A DNA stretch of 64,000 nt from Mucilaginibacter frigoritolerans (GTDB lineage Bacteria > Bacteroidota > Bacteroidia > Sphingobacteriales > Sphingobacteriaceae). The notes beneath the pieces are model-generated. The model was not told the DNA's origin, did not search any database, and saw nothing but the letters and a program-made list of their open reading frames with translations. Positions 47,846 to 58,311 of this stretch are shown one piece after another (the first letter of the stretch is position 1; each line of letters starts with the position of its first letter). The stretch covers positions 372,001 through 436,000 of the forward strand of contig NZ_VLLI01000001.1 of NCBI RefSeq assembly GCF_007830615.1, in the 5' to 3' direction. Both the position numbers and the translations under genes were made by a program.

Positions 47846-49249
47846 ATGATAAACAGACATACTACTTTTTTTAAAGCTCTAAATCTTGCTACTGATTATC
47901 TTATCTTAAACATAAGTATGATTTCTACTTATTTTATAGAAGATAAATCAACTGTTTATTGGGTCAATAACAGAAGGTATTTGCCTATTGTATTGGTATT
48001 TAATTTGATATGGTTACTCTCTGCAAATATTTCGGGCTTATATGAACAAGTTTTAAACAGAGACTCTATTAAAACTTACCGAGTAGTTATAAAAACATAC
48101 TTGCTTTTTGTAAGCTTTATATGTTTTACTATTCTTATTTTAATTGGGACGGAAGCTTATTTTATAACCCGTCAATATTTATTTTACTCCCTTGCACTTT
48201 TTGGATTTCTCTTGGGCTTTTGGAAACTGATTTTCCTTTTAATGCGCAAAAGTGAAAGGGCTTCGTTAATTGATGCCCGCGACATTATTATTGTTGGTGC
48301 CGGGCGTATTGGGTATGATCTTTACAATTTCTTTAAGCAAAACCCTGATGCAGGTTACGTAACACTTGGTTTTTTTGATGATAACCCTGAAAATATTAGA
48401 GAAAATAATTTGTTTTTAGGCGGTACAGATAAATGCATTGAATATGTGATGACGAATAAAGTAGATGAGATTTTTTGTACTTTACCTTTATCAGAGTCAA
48501 AAACCATTGAGAAATTAATGTTGGATGCAGATAAAAACCTGATCCGGTTTAAGTTTGTTCCTGAATATTACGATTATGCAAAAAAGCCAACTTATATACA
48601 AAGTTTTGGCCATATACCTATTATATCGGTTAGAACCGAACCTTTAGAAAACCTTTTGAACAGATCAATAAAAAGATTTTTTGACATTGTTTTTTCTCTG
48701 TTTGTAATTGTTTTTGTGTTTAGTTGGCTGTTTCCCATTTTGGCGTTAATAATTAAACTTGAATCAAGGGGGCCGGTCTTTTTTACACAAATAAGATCTG
48801 GAAGAGATAATAACCCTTTTAAATGCTATAAATTCAGAAGTATGCGGGTTAATAATGATGCTGACCAAAAGCAAGCAACCCGTAATGATCAACGTATAAC
48901 TAAAACGGGCGCCTTTTTAAGACGAACCAGTTTGGATGAATTGCCACAGTTTTTTAATGTATTAGGGGGAAATATGTCTGTTGTAGGTCCCAGGCCTCAT
49001 ATGATAAGCCACACCAGCCAATACTCTAAATTGATTGACAGGTTTATGGTAAGACATTTTCTTAAACCAGGTATTACAGGCTGGGCACAAATAAAAGGCT
49101 TACGCGGCGAAACCAAAACAGTAGATGCCATGCTTAAGAGGGTAGAAGCAGATGTTTGGTATCTGGAAAACTGGTCGTTTTTACTTGACCTCAAAATTGT
49201 ATTTCTTACTGTTAGAAACTCCTTAAAAGGAGATGAAAACGCGTTTTAA
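47846..49249 (+). CDS. Undecaprenyl-phosphate sugar phosphotransferase (WcaJ/WbaP type)
   Basis: 467 aa, polyprenol-phosphate hexose-1-P transferase. Four N-terminal membrane helices (to about residue 130), a Rossmann-like CoA-binding-3 region (IIIVGAGRIGYDLYNFF near 147-163), a further hydrophobic segment near 285 and the catalytic bacterial-transferase domain: PVFFTQIRSGRDNNPFKCYK, then FRSMR, TSLDELPQFFNVL and VVGPRPH. It loads the first sugar phosphate on the lipid carrier, the start of repeat-unit synthesis. It is 12.7 kb from the wecG-like gene, beyond housekeeping genes, yet no other initiating enzyme is seen, so it probably serves the 16.7-35.2 kb locus. Its stop codon lies in a 12-bp hairpin. 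Confidence 0.92.
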   Translation: MINRHTTFFKALNLATDYLILNISMISTYFIEDKSTVYWVNNRRYLPIVLVFNLIWLLSANISGLYEQVLNRDSIKTYRVVIKTYLLFVSFICFTILILIGTEAYFITRQYLFYSLALFGFLLGFWKLIFLLMRKSERASLIDARDIIIVGAGRIGYDLYNFFKQNPDAGYVTLGFFDDNPENIRENNLFLGGTDKCIEYVMTNKVDEIFCTLPLSESKTIEKLMLDADKNLIRFKFVPEYYDYAKKPTYIQSFGHIPIISVRTEPLENLLNRSIKRFFDIVFSLFVIVFVFSWLFPILALIIKLESRGPVFFTQIRSGRDNNPFKCYKFRSMRVNNDADQKQATRNDQRITKTGAFLRRTSLDELPQFFNVLGGNMSVVGPRPHMISHTSQYSKLIDRFMVRHFLKPGITGWAQIKGLRGETKTVDAMLKRVEADVWYLENWSFLLDLKIVFLTVRNSLKGDENAF

Positions 49250-49255
49250 GGAGTT
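49217..49255 (+). repeat. 12-bp inverted repeat enclosing the wcaJ-like stop codon
   Basis: AACTCCTTAAAA (49217-49228) pairs exactly with 49244-49255 around a 15-nt loop. The TAA stop is inside the right arm. No T-run follows. It may end or stabilise the mRNA between convergent genes. Confidence 0.6.
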
Positions 49256-49268
49256 AGACTTACACTGC

Positions 49269-49748
49269 CTAATAAGGTGTTTTAAAATCAGAAGTTTCCC
49301 ATATTTTAAATGCATTTATCGCTTCTTTTGGCAGTAACTGAACAAAAGGAAGTTTGCGCTTATCCATATCCAATTCTAATTCAGAGTAGATAAAGAAATC
49401 ATCAAAGCCAATATTGGCTGCATCAGTTTTGGTGTTAGCATAGTAAATTTTATCAATGCGGGCCCAGTATATTGCTCCCAGGCACATTGGACATGGTTCG
49501 CAGCTGGTATAAATTTCACATCCCGATAAATTATAAGTTTCTAACTCTTTACATGCAAGTCGTATTGCAGCTATCTCAGCATGGGCTGTCGGATCATTTT
49601 CTGCCATTACTCTGTTAGCACTTCGGGCAATTACCATATTATCCTTAACAATTACTGCACCGAAAGGGCCACCATGATTGTGTTTTACATTATATTCCGA
49701 TAGCTCAATAGCCATCCTCATAAAATTTTCACCTGTCTGGTTTTCCAT
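49269..49748 (-). CDS. Nucleoside deaminase (guanine deaminase/TadA-like)
   Basis: 159 aa, cytidine-deaminase fold. HAE (H56-A-E58) supplies the zinc ligand and proton shuttle, and PCPMC (C86, C89) the other ligands. NDPTAHAEIAAIRLA and the C-terminal IGFDDFFIYSELELD with KRKLPFVQLLPKEA look closer to guanine deaminase (GuaD) than to tRNA deaminase TadA. Convergent with the sugar-transferase gene. Confidence 0.85.
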   Translation of the reverse strand: MENQTGENFMRMAIELSEYNVKHNHGGPFGAVIVKDNMVIARSANRVMAENDPTAHAEIAAIRLACKELETYNLSGCEIYTSCEPCPMCLGAIYWARIDKIYYANTKTDAANIGFDDFFIYSELELDMDKRKLPFVQLLPKEAINAFKIWETSDFKTPY

Positions 49749-49762
49749 TTTCTTTTTAAATT

Positions 49763-49793
49763 AAAAAACCTCAACTAATAGCTGAGGTTTTTT
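49763..49793 (-). terminator. Terminator after the Skp/OmpH-like gene
   Basis: AAAAAACCTCA and TGAGGTTTTTT arms (49763-49773, 49783-49793) with a 9-nt loop. On the minus strand the hairpin ends in a T-run, 26 bp beyond the stop of the OmpH-like gene. Confidence 0.85.
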
Positions 49794-49818
49794 GTTCGTA
49801 AATAAATATAAGTTACTA

Positions 49819-50409
49819 TTATTTTTTATCTTTTGAATAAGCATCATTAAGCCTTTTGGCTACATCAGCAGTGACATCTAAACCTGGATCTCCGTATAGT
49901 ACGGTAGGGTTAGCTTTTGAATAAGTTAAAACTAATTTATAGCCTTTTTCTTTAGCATAGCTTTTTATAAAGTCAGCAATTTTATCATAAAGCTTTGTGT
50001 TTTCACTAGCCTGATCATTTTGGAACTGAGCAGTTGCATTTTGCTGATAGCCTTGTAACTCCTGTTGTTCACGTTGTAAACGTTGTTCGGTGCTTTGACG
50101 TTGATCAGCAGGCATAGTGTTGGCACCTTTTTGATATTCAGCCACTTCGCGTTGAAAAGCCTGTGTCCTTGAGCCAACATCATTTTTAGCACTATTAGCT
50201 TTGTCCTCCAAACGTTTAGACATATCTTTATAGTAATCATACTTAGCTAACAAAGTATCAGAATTAACAAATACAATGGTTTCTTTATTTGGAGTAGCCG
50301 GGTTAGCAGTGGCTTTATCATCTGTTTTAGGTTTATTGCATGCTGCTAAGCTGCCGGCAAGTAACATACCTAATGAAATTTTTGTAAAAATAGAAGCCTT
50401 AGTTTTCAT
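49819..50409 (-). CDS. Skp/OmpH-family periplasmic chaperone-like lipoprotein
   Basis: 196 aa from the ATG at 50409; a longer reading adds 11 unlikely residues. Signal peptide with lipobox LAAC, lipidated C24. The mature part is a long, Gln-rich helical coil (residues about 50-145: RLEDKANSAKNDVGSRTQAF, EQRLQREQQELQGYQQNATA) and a KGYKLVLTYSKANPTVLYGD C-terminal strand, the OmpH/Skp pattern. Soluble Skp lacks a lipid anchor, so membrane tethering is a variation. A -7 box TATCTTTG on the minus strand (50495-50488) lies upstream. Confidence 0.85.
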   Translation of the reverse strand: MKTKASIFTKISLGMLLAGSLAACNKPKTDDKATANPATPNKETIVFVNSDTLLAKYDYYKDMSKRLEDKANSAKNDVGSRTQAFQREVAEYQKGANTMPADQRQSTEQRLQREQQELQGYQQNATAQFQNDQASENTKLYDKIADFIKSYAKEKGYKLVLTYSKANPTVLYGDPGLDVTADVAKRLNDAYSKDKK

Positions 50410-50552
50410 TTTGCGAATAATTGATTTTTGTTGCCGACCCAATGGCTGACATGAATGTTTTATTGTTTAAATCTTAAAAAATTTTGACAAAGATAATCTT
50501 TCATGTCAAGTATCCTAATGTTTTGACTTAGGTTGTTTATATAGTGCCATTT

Positions 50553-50561
50553 TTATCCACA
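50553..50561 (+). promoter_or_regulatory. Perfect DnaA-box sequence upstream of gyrB
   Basis: TTATCCACA, the consensus DnaA box, lies just before the putative gyrB promoter and 57 bp before the ATG. A single 9-mer can occur by chance in 64 kb, so a role in DnaA control of gyrB is only suggested. No box cluster typical of an origin is seen. Confidence 0.3.
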
Positions 50562-50562
50562 A

Positions 50563-50595
50563 TTGCTGTAATATAGGTTAAAATTCGTATTTTTG
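50563..50595 (+). promoter_or_regulatory. Putative gyrB promoter
   Basis: -7 box TATTTTTG (50588-50595) fits TAnnTTTG; TTG at 50563-50565 may be the -33 box, with a slightly long spacer (22 bp). Predicted leader about 15-20 nt. Confidence 0.5.
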
Positions 50596-50611
50596 AAGGT
50601 TATTGTTTTAA

Positions 50612-52576
<1,965 letters not shown>

Positions 52577-52598
52577 AAATTATTCATTTTAATATTTT

Positions 52599-52637
52599 AA
52601 GGCCCTGTCAGTAATTATGACAGGGCTTTATTTTTTT
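52599..52637. terminator. Bidirectional terminator between gyrB and the protease gene
   Basis: AAGGCCCTGTCA (52599-52610) pairs with TGACAGGGCTTT (52618-52629) with one G-U, loop of 7 nt. TATTTTTTT follows on the plus strand. It touches the stop of the leftward protease gene at 52628. Confidence 0.85.
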
Positions 52638-53068
52638 AATATCAACTGTTTATCCCCGTAATTAATAACAGCTTTATATTTCATTAAAATATCTCCTCCT
52701 AATACCCCTAAAACTTCTTGATGGCCTAATTGACGATAGGCAATATTTATGGATGACAAATCAAGTACTGCAACTTCAAATTCATCAATTAATAAGTCGC
52801 CGATACATAGATCCGTAATAAGGGCAGTAGAAGAGGCCATGCTGTTTGTACCTAATCCTGTGGATAGCCTGTCGCTTATGTTAAGTATTGTATTTTCTTC
52901 TGTCAGTAAAAGCATCGTTTGATCAAAAGCTGTTTTTGAAGCGCCTGTATCTAAAACCAGCGTAAAATGTTTTCCAAAAAGGGTTACTTCAATTAAAGGA
53001 TGGAAGCCATCGTCATGCAAATCAATAATATGTAAGGGGGTAGTGAAACTTTTTTTCCGGCCGGGCAT
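52628..53068 (-). CDS. Retropepsin-like aspartyl protease domain protein
   Basis: 146 aa. The catalytic motif LVLDTGASKTAF (D40-T-G) and a late hydrophobic-Gly element (GVLGGDILMKYKAVINY near 122-138) match clan AA single-domain proteases, which act as dimers. No signal peptide, so cytosolic. Substrate unknown. Confidence 0.82.
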   Translation of the reverse strand: MPGRKKSFTTPLHIIDLHDDGFHPLIEVTLFGKHFTLVLDTGASKTAFDQTMLLLTEENTILNISDRLSTGLGTNSMASSTALITDLCIGDLLIDEFEVAVLDLSSINIAYRQLGHQEVLGVLGGDILMKYKAVINYGDKQLILKK

Positions 53069-53119
53069 TTCTGATTAAAAGTTAAGAGTGAGTAATGAAA
53101 TAGTTAATGCAAAAACGGA

Positions 53120-55774
53120 TTATTCGATAATTTCGTTATCCGAAGCTTCTTTAGCCATTTCAACAATTATATTGTCCATTCGGTGCAGCTCGGTTCTAAT
53201 GTGGTCAAAAACTTCGGTATCTGATGGTTCATCTTTTAGCATTTCAAACAGTCCCTTTAAATTTGCAAGCGGGCTTCTAACCAGGTGCGATTGTTTCCAG
53301 GCCATGTTTTTTATGCTGTTAATATGGTTCTGTATTCTATTGTAGGCGCTTTTTAAGTCTTGTTCGGCATTTTTTCTTTCAGTAATGTTATATAATGACA
53401 TCAGCATACCTATTATGTCTTTACTGTCATTAGTTATAGGGAATAGCCTTACGTCATACCAAAATACAGAGCCATTAATCTGGGGGTAATCAATTTCGTA
53501 AGTAATCGTTTTGCCTTTAAGAACTTCTTTTGAAAAACTATTGAACTGGGGGAATTTTTCTTTTGGAAAATAGTCAGTAAGCCTGTCACTTTTTTCCGGA
53601 AAGTGGTGATATTGTTCATTAATAAATTCTTCAGATTTATGATTAAAGGCAATAACTTTTAAATCAATATCAAACAGAGCATAAGCGGTATCAGTAGTAT
53701 TTAAAATGGCCTTTAAATTGGCTTCTGATTTTTGGAGTGACTCTTCGGCTTTGAGCTTTTCAGTAACATCAATAGTCATAGATAACCTTACCGGCCGACC
53801 TTCAAAAATAATATCATAAGCTATTATATTTACATATATAATGGAGCCGTCTTTTTTAAGATGTTTTACCACCCTTAAATTATCAGAATAATTCATTTGT
53901 TGCAGATAATCTTCTAGCTGATCTTCCTGGTCTTCCTCTGGTCTTAAAGTTTTTATATTAATCTTCAAGGCTTCTTCCTTGGTATAGCCATAATGATTTG
54001 CTGCAGCGTTATTTACATCAATTACGGTTTGATCATCTTTCGCAATCATCCACATTGGCATAGGATTACTATCAAAAAGCAACTTATATTTCTGCTCAGA
54101 TGATTTTAATTCTTCTTCGGCTTTTTTTCGTTCAGTAACATCAATCATTGAACCTATAATTGTTGGCTCATTTCCTATAATAGCCCTGCTTCCGTAAAAT
54201 TCAACCCAATTTGAATCACCATTTTTCTTCCGGCCCATAGCCTCGTAGTGAACGCTTTCAACTTCGCCAGTCATGCGCCGCATTACATGTTCATTGGCTA
54301 TAGCCCTGTAACTTTCTTGAAAAACTATCTCTATATCAATTGTATTTATCAATTCCTTAGGCGTATAATCAAAGATTTCAGCAAACCTTGGGTTTACGTA
54401 GATGAACTTGTTTTTTTGAACAATGTATACCCCTACAATTGATTTTTCTGCTATCGTTCTAAATTTCAACTCAGCTTCTCTGAGTTCTTTTTCTATCTTT
54501 TTTCGATCGGTTACATCCCGCGCAATAACCATGATACGATCGTCAACAAATATTTTTACATTTATTTCAACAGTAAATGGCTGGCCATTTTTAGTAACAA
54601 ATGTTCTTTCACGGATAACAGACTGTCCTGTATTGTGCATGCTTTTGGGTAATGGATCTATTTTTAACTCATCCGGATCAACTATATCCTCTATATTTAA
54701 TTTTAAAAGTTCATCGCGGCTATATCCCATCATTTTACACATGCTGTCGTTTACATCTGTAAAGTTTCCGTTAAAATCCAATACATAAATAGCATCCGAA
54801 GCTTGTTCAATAAGAGAATGATATTTTTCTTCACTTCTTTGAAAAGCGGTAGTTCGCTCTTCAATACGTTTTTCAAGTTGGGTGTTGATTAGTTTTATTT
54901 CTGCTTCAGCGTCTGACCTTTTTTTATCAATATTATTTAGCCATTCGGCCATATTCCATATAAAAAGAAGACTTATCAGCAAAAACAATATTGCGAGTAT
55001 GGAGATTTCTATATCAATAGATGAAAATAAGCTGAAACTGGGTTTATGAATTATCATTAAGCCAAATAGCATAACCATAATTAGCAATAAAACATAAAAA
55101 CGTTTAGCCACTCTATTGCCAACCTGTTTTCCAGTAAATAAATGGGTAATGCCTATTGAAGGATTTAAAAGTGAAGCAGCAATTGATAATATCAGGAAAA
55201 GAATGGCAGTATGAGATGCCATTGAGTTTACATAGAATATGGCATAGAATAAAGAAATGCCATATGAGTAACCAATTAAGGCGAAAGCCGAAAGAAAGGT
55301 GACTAAATTAAAAAGAAACTGCGCAATAATAATGAATGAACGTTTAGGAATGGTTAAAGCTAAAAAGCCTGTTGCCATTAAAATAAAGTTAATGGAAGTA
55401 TTAACAGCCATACGGCCGGGGTGAGGATAATTAGGTGATTGTTTGGTTTTATCAAAAACAAACAATTGGTCAAGCCCACTATTAAAATGGAAAAAATCCT
55501 GAGATAAGGTTATCAGGCCGATTATAAGTGTTAAAGATGACAATATTAAAAACAGTGTTGTTTTGTTTTTTGATATGTTGTATTGGGTAAATAATAATGC
55601 AAAACCCAGTAACAAAAAGCATAAAGCCGGATTGAATTTTATGCTATTAAAATCAGGGAATATTTTTTGAAGGGCTGGAATGTTGCTTACCCAATCTGTC
55701 ATTACAATTCCGGCTGCAACTATTGTAATTAAACTGATAGTTATAATAATTGTGTTTCTATGCAGGCTGTTCAT
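53120..55774 (-). CDS. Membrane multi-PAS protein with HisKA-like end but no ATPase domain
   Basis: 884 aa. About eight membrane helices fill residues 1-285, then a short coiled coil and four or more PAS/PAC domains (about 310-430, 435-560, 560-685, 690-805). The end holds an H-box-like WKQSHLVRSPLANLKGL with the candidate phospho-histidine H830, but the protein stops 54 residues later, after the dimerisation helices. No HATPase_c motifs (N, G1, G2 boxes) are seen here or in the 51 bp to the next gene, so an obvious frameshift is unlikely. It may signal by dimerisation, be phosphorylated by another kinase, or act as a dominant partner. No response regulator is adjacent. Confidence 0.85.
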   Translation of the reverse strand: MNSLHRNTIIITISLITIVAAGIVMTDWVSNIPALQKIFPDFNSIKFNPALCFLLLGFALLFTQYNISKNKTTLFLILSSLTLIIGLITLSQDFFHFNSGLDQLFVFDKTKQSPNYPHPGRMAVNTSINFILMATGFLALTIPKRSFIIIAQFLFNLVTFLSAFALIGYSYGISLFYAIFYVNSMASHTAILFLILSIAASLLNPSIGITHLFTGKQVGNRVAKRFYVLLLIMVMLFGLMIIHKPSFSLFSSIDIEISILAILFLLISLLFIWNMAEWLNNIDKKRSDAEAEIKLINTQLEKRIEERTTAFQRSEEKYHSLIEQASDAIYVLDFNGNFTDVNDSMCKMMGYSRDELLKLNIEDIVDPDELKIDPLPKSMHNTGQSVIRERTFVTKNGQPFTVEINVKIFVDDRIMVIARDVTDRKKIEKELREAELKFRTIAEKSIVGVYIVQKNKFIYVNPRFAEIFDYTPKELINTIDIEIVFQESYRAIANEHVMRRMTGEVESVHYEAMGRKKNGDSNWVEFYGSRAIIGNEPTIIGSMIDVTERKKAEEELKSSEQKYKLLFDSNPMPMWMIAKDDQTVIDVNNAAANHYGYTKEEALKINIKTLRPEEDQEDQLEDYLQQMNYSDNLRVVKHLKKDGSIIYVNIIAYDIIFEGRPVRLSMTIDVTEKLKAEESLQKSEANLKAILNTTDTAYALFDIDLKVIAFNHKSEEFINEQYHHFPEKSDRLTDYFPKEKFPQFNSFSKEVLKGKTITYEIDYPQINGSVFWYDVRLFPITNDSKDIIGMLMSLYNITERKNAEQDLKSAYNRIQNHINSIKNMAWKQSHLVRSPLANLKGLFEMLKDEPSDTEVFDHIRTELHRMDNIIVEMAKEASDNEIIE

Positions 55775-55994
55775 TAAAAAAGCTTAGTATCAAACATTTA
55801 ATAATATAAAGGGCCAAAGAAGCCTTGCACATCAATAATTACAATATAAGCTACTAAAATTAGTATTTAAATTAACTTATACGTCAAACTATTATTAAAA
55901 AGTTAACAAAAACAGATAAAGAAATTTAAGATAAATTGAATTAAATTAACAATTAGGTATTTAAATATTAAATTCTGATGCGATATAGTTAAAA

Positions 55995-58289
55995 TTAGAA
56001 AGGGTAGCCAATGGCTAGGTTATAAACCAGGTTTTGGGATCGCCATGTTGAACTTCCGAAATCGATTTTGTCAATAACTACACGCTGTCCCAAGGGTAAG
56101 TTTGGCTCAACAATAGGAAAGCCGACATCCAGGCGTAAAATAAGTACGGTAAGGTTAAAACGTAAGCCTGCGCCGGCATCTGCTGCTATCTGACTTAAGA
56201 AATTCTTTCCAAATGCAGCTCCCGGCTGATACGGATTGCTTCTCATTAGCCATATATTCCCGGCATCAGCAAATAGCGCACCTTCTACTATACTGAATAA
56301 CTTGGGGCGATATTCTATGTTTCCTTCAATTTTTATATCGCCAGATTCATCCGGTAAAAAGTTGGTTCCTTGCGTAAGTTCTTCAGGTATACTATATGAG
56401 CCAGGTCCTATTGAGTGGGCCTGGAAACCACGTAAGCTATTTGAGCCGCCTATAAAAAATTGCTGAGAATAGGGTAGAACAGTTGAGTTGCCATAGGGTA
56501 TACCTACATCAACCATGAAACGCATAGCTAGCTTACTGTTAGGTGTAAGTTTATGAAAAAACCTGATTTCATTTTCCAGTTTTATGTACTGATCAAAAGG
56601 GGTTCCGAAAATTTTACCCACTTTCCCCTTCAATGTATCGGCCCCGGTAATTATCCCGTACAAATTTGCCGATAAACTTATCTTGCTGTTATAATATAAG
56701 GTGTTAGTGCGGAGCGATTCATTGGTATTTGTCCATGTATAACTATAAGAAGGGCCAAAAGTAAATTGACGATTGATAACATGTGCAAGCGCGGGATTAC
56801 GCGTTTTTTCGATGCTGTCTTTATATAATTGGGTTACATTTTCTGGATCAACAAAGGTTACAGTTAATAGTTCCAGATCCTCCTGCTTATGCACATTGGG
56901 TTTCCATTGATAACCATAGGATACGTTGAATGAATTTAGCGTGTATAACTGAGTACGGTTAATCAACGTGTAACCAGTGGTTAAAACTGTTCGCGGAATA
57001 TAAGCGTTATTAGAAGCAAAGTTAAAAGGCCAGATAAACCTTGGCCAAGAAATGGACGGTTGTAAACCTACCTGGTAAACATTATACCCGGAGTTATATT
57101 TACCGAACTGAACATCCGTACTACCAAATAAAGTTACTGTTAGTAATTCGGCTCCTTTAAATAAGTTTCTATTTTTAAAGCTCAAATTAATCTGCGCGCC
57201 CTCATAATTGGCAGATGTTTGGCGGCCAACCAGATCAACCTGAAGTGATTTTTTCTTTTGTTGGGTAAGGAAATAGTAAATATCAAGTTTAGCTGAATCG
57301 GGTGTTACATCCTCAAACCTGTTTTTAACAAATTTAAAGGGGCCTAATTCAATGAATCTGCTTAGTGAATTATTATGCTGTGTGCGGTTATATATATCAT
57401 TCGGGTGCAACAGCACTGTGTTTTCAAAAGTATAGGGCTTGTATTCGTTTTTAGGATCTATTACATTGTACCAGCGGTATTTTATTGCAGAATCTAATTT
57501 TAATGAGGTGTCTTTTAAAGAGTAATGTGGATAAACGTAAATGTTTCTTACAGAATAAATCCAGCGAGCCTCATCTGGTGTGGCGTCTTTTACTTTTACA
57601 AACAAATCAACCTGGTGGCCAGCAACTGTACTATCATAGCGCATAATCAGGTCATCAGGTGAGAAATAGAAAAACCCCTCTTCTTTTAAACGGGCATCAA
57701 TCCGGATCCTTTCATTTTTTATAATATCAAGATTATACTTATCCCCAACTTTTAATAATGACTGGGCTGATGTGCCCTTAACAGCGGTATCCAGATCATC
57801 ATTATTATTTGGGAATTCAACTTTACGATAATGATATGCAGGTCCTGTTTGGGCTGTATAAACAGCTTTTGCGGTTTTCTTTTTCCCAATAGTATCGCCA
57901 GTTACCTGTGCTAAAAAGTAGCTTTCGTTTTGTAACCTGTTTTGTAAAATGCTACTGTTTTTGTCCAGATCAACTGTACTTACCAATACCGGCGGTTCGC
58001 CTAAATGAGTGTTCAAATAATGTTTTAATCCGCTTTTTTTAGTGGTTTTTGTTTTTTCATAAATATATAGTTTAACCCTTAAGCCAAGTATGCTGCCATT
58101 AGGTTTGGGGCGCAATAAAGCTTCCAATTCCGTGCTTAATTCTTTAGCTTCGCTCTTTTTTATGTTTTTATCATCAATTTTTACCGTTCCGCCAGTATAT
58201 AGCTTTTGCCCAGGAGCTAAATACTTTGTGGTACTGCACGCACTTGTTAAAACAATAAAAAGAATAAATAAATACCTGATTTTGGCCAT
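55995..58289 (-). CDS. tamL: TamL: lipoprotein Omp85/BamA-family protein
   Basis: 764 aa. Lipobox LTSAC with lipidation at C18 distinguishes it from proteobacterial TamA. POTRA-like regions (about residues 30-330, including TGPAYHYRKVEFPNN and TPDSAKLDIYYFLT) precede a 16-strand barrel with the Omp85 motif FFIGGSNSLRGFQAHSIGPG (about 626-645) and a C-terminal strand ending LAIGYPF. In Bacteroidota such TamL proteins work with TamB in outer-membrane homeostasis. It lies 22 bp downstream of tamB on the same strand, supporting a shared operon and complex. Confidence 0.92.
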   Translation of the reverse strand: MAKIRYLFILFIVLTSACSTTKYLAPGQKLYTGGTVKIDDKNIKKSEAKELSTELEALLRPKPNGSILGLRVKLYIYEKTKTTKKSGLKHYLNTHLGEPPVLVSTVDLDKNSSILQNRLQNESYFLAQVTGDTIGKKKTAKAVYTAQTGPAYHYRKVEFPNNNDDLDTAVKGTSAQSLLKVGDKYNLDIIKNERIRIDARLKEEGFFYFSPDDLIMRYDSTVAGHQVDLFVKVKDATPDEARWIYSVRNIYVYPHYSLKDTSLKLDSAIKYRWYNVIDPKNEYKPYTFENTVLLHPNDIYNRTQHNNSLSRFIELGPFKFVKNRFEDVTPDSAKLDIYYFLTQQKKKSLQVDLVGRQTSANYEGAQINLSFKNRNLFKGAELLTVTLFGSTDVQFGKYNSGYNVYQVGLQPSISWPRFIWPFNFASNNAYIPRTVLTTGYTLINRTQLYTLNSFNVSYGYQWKPNVHKQEDLELLTVTFVDPENVTQLYKDSIEKTRNPALAHVINRQFTFGPSYSYTWTNTNESLRTNTLYYNSKISLSANLYGIITGADTLKGKVGKIFGTPFDQYIKLENEIRFFHKLTPNSKLAMRFMVDVGIPYGNSTVLPYSQQFFIGGSNSLRGFQAHSIGPGSYSIPEELTQGTNFLPDESGDIKIEGNIEYRPKLFSIVEGALFADAGNIWLMRSNPYQPGAAFGKNFLSQIAADAGAGLRFNLTVLILRLDVGFPIVEPNLPLGQRVVIDKIDFGSSTWRSQNLVYNLAIGYPF

Positions 58290-58311
58290 GTTTTAATTTG
58301 ATGATTATTTT

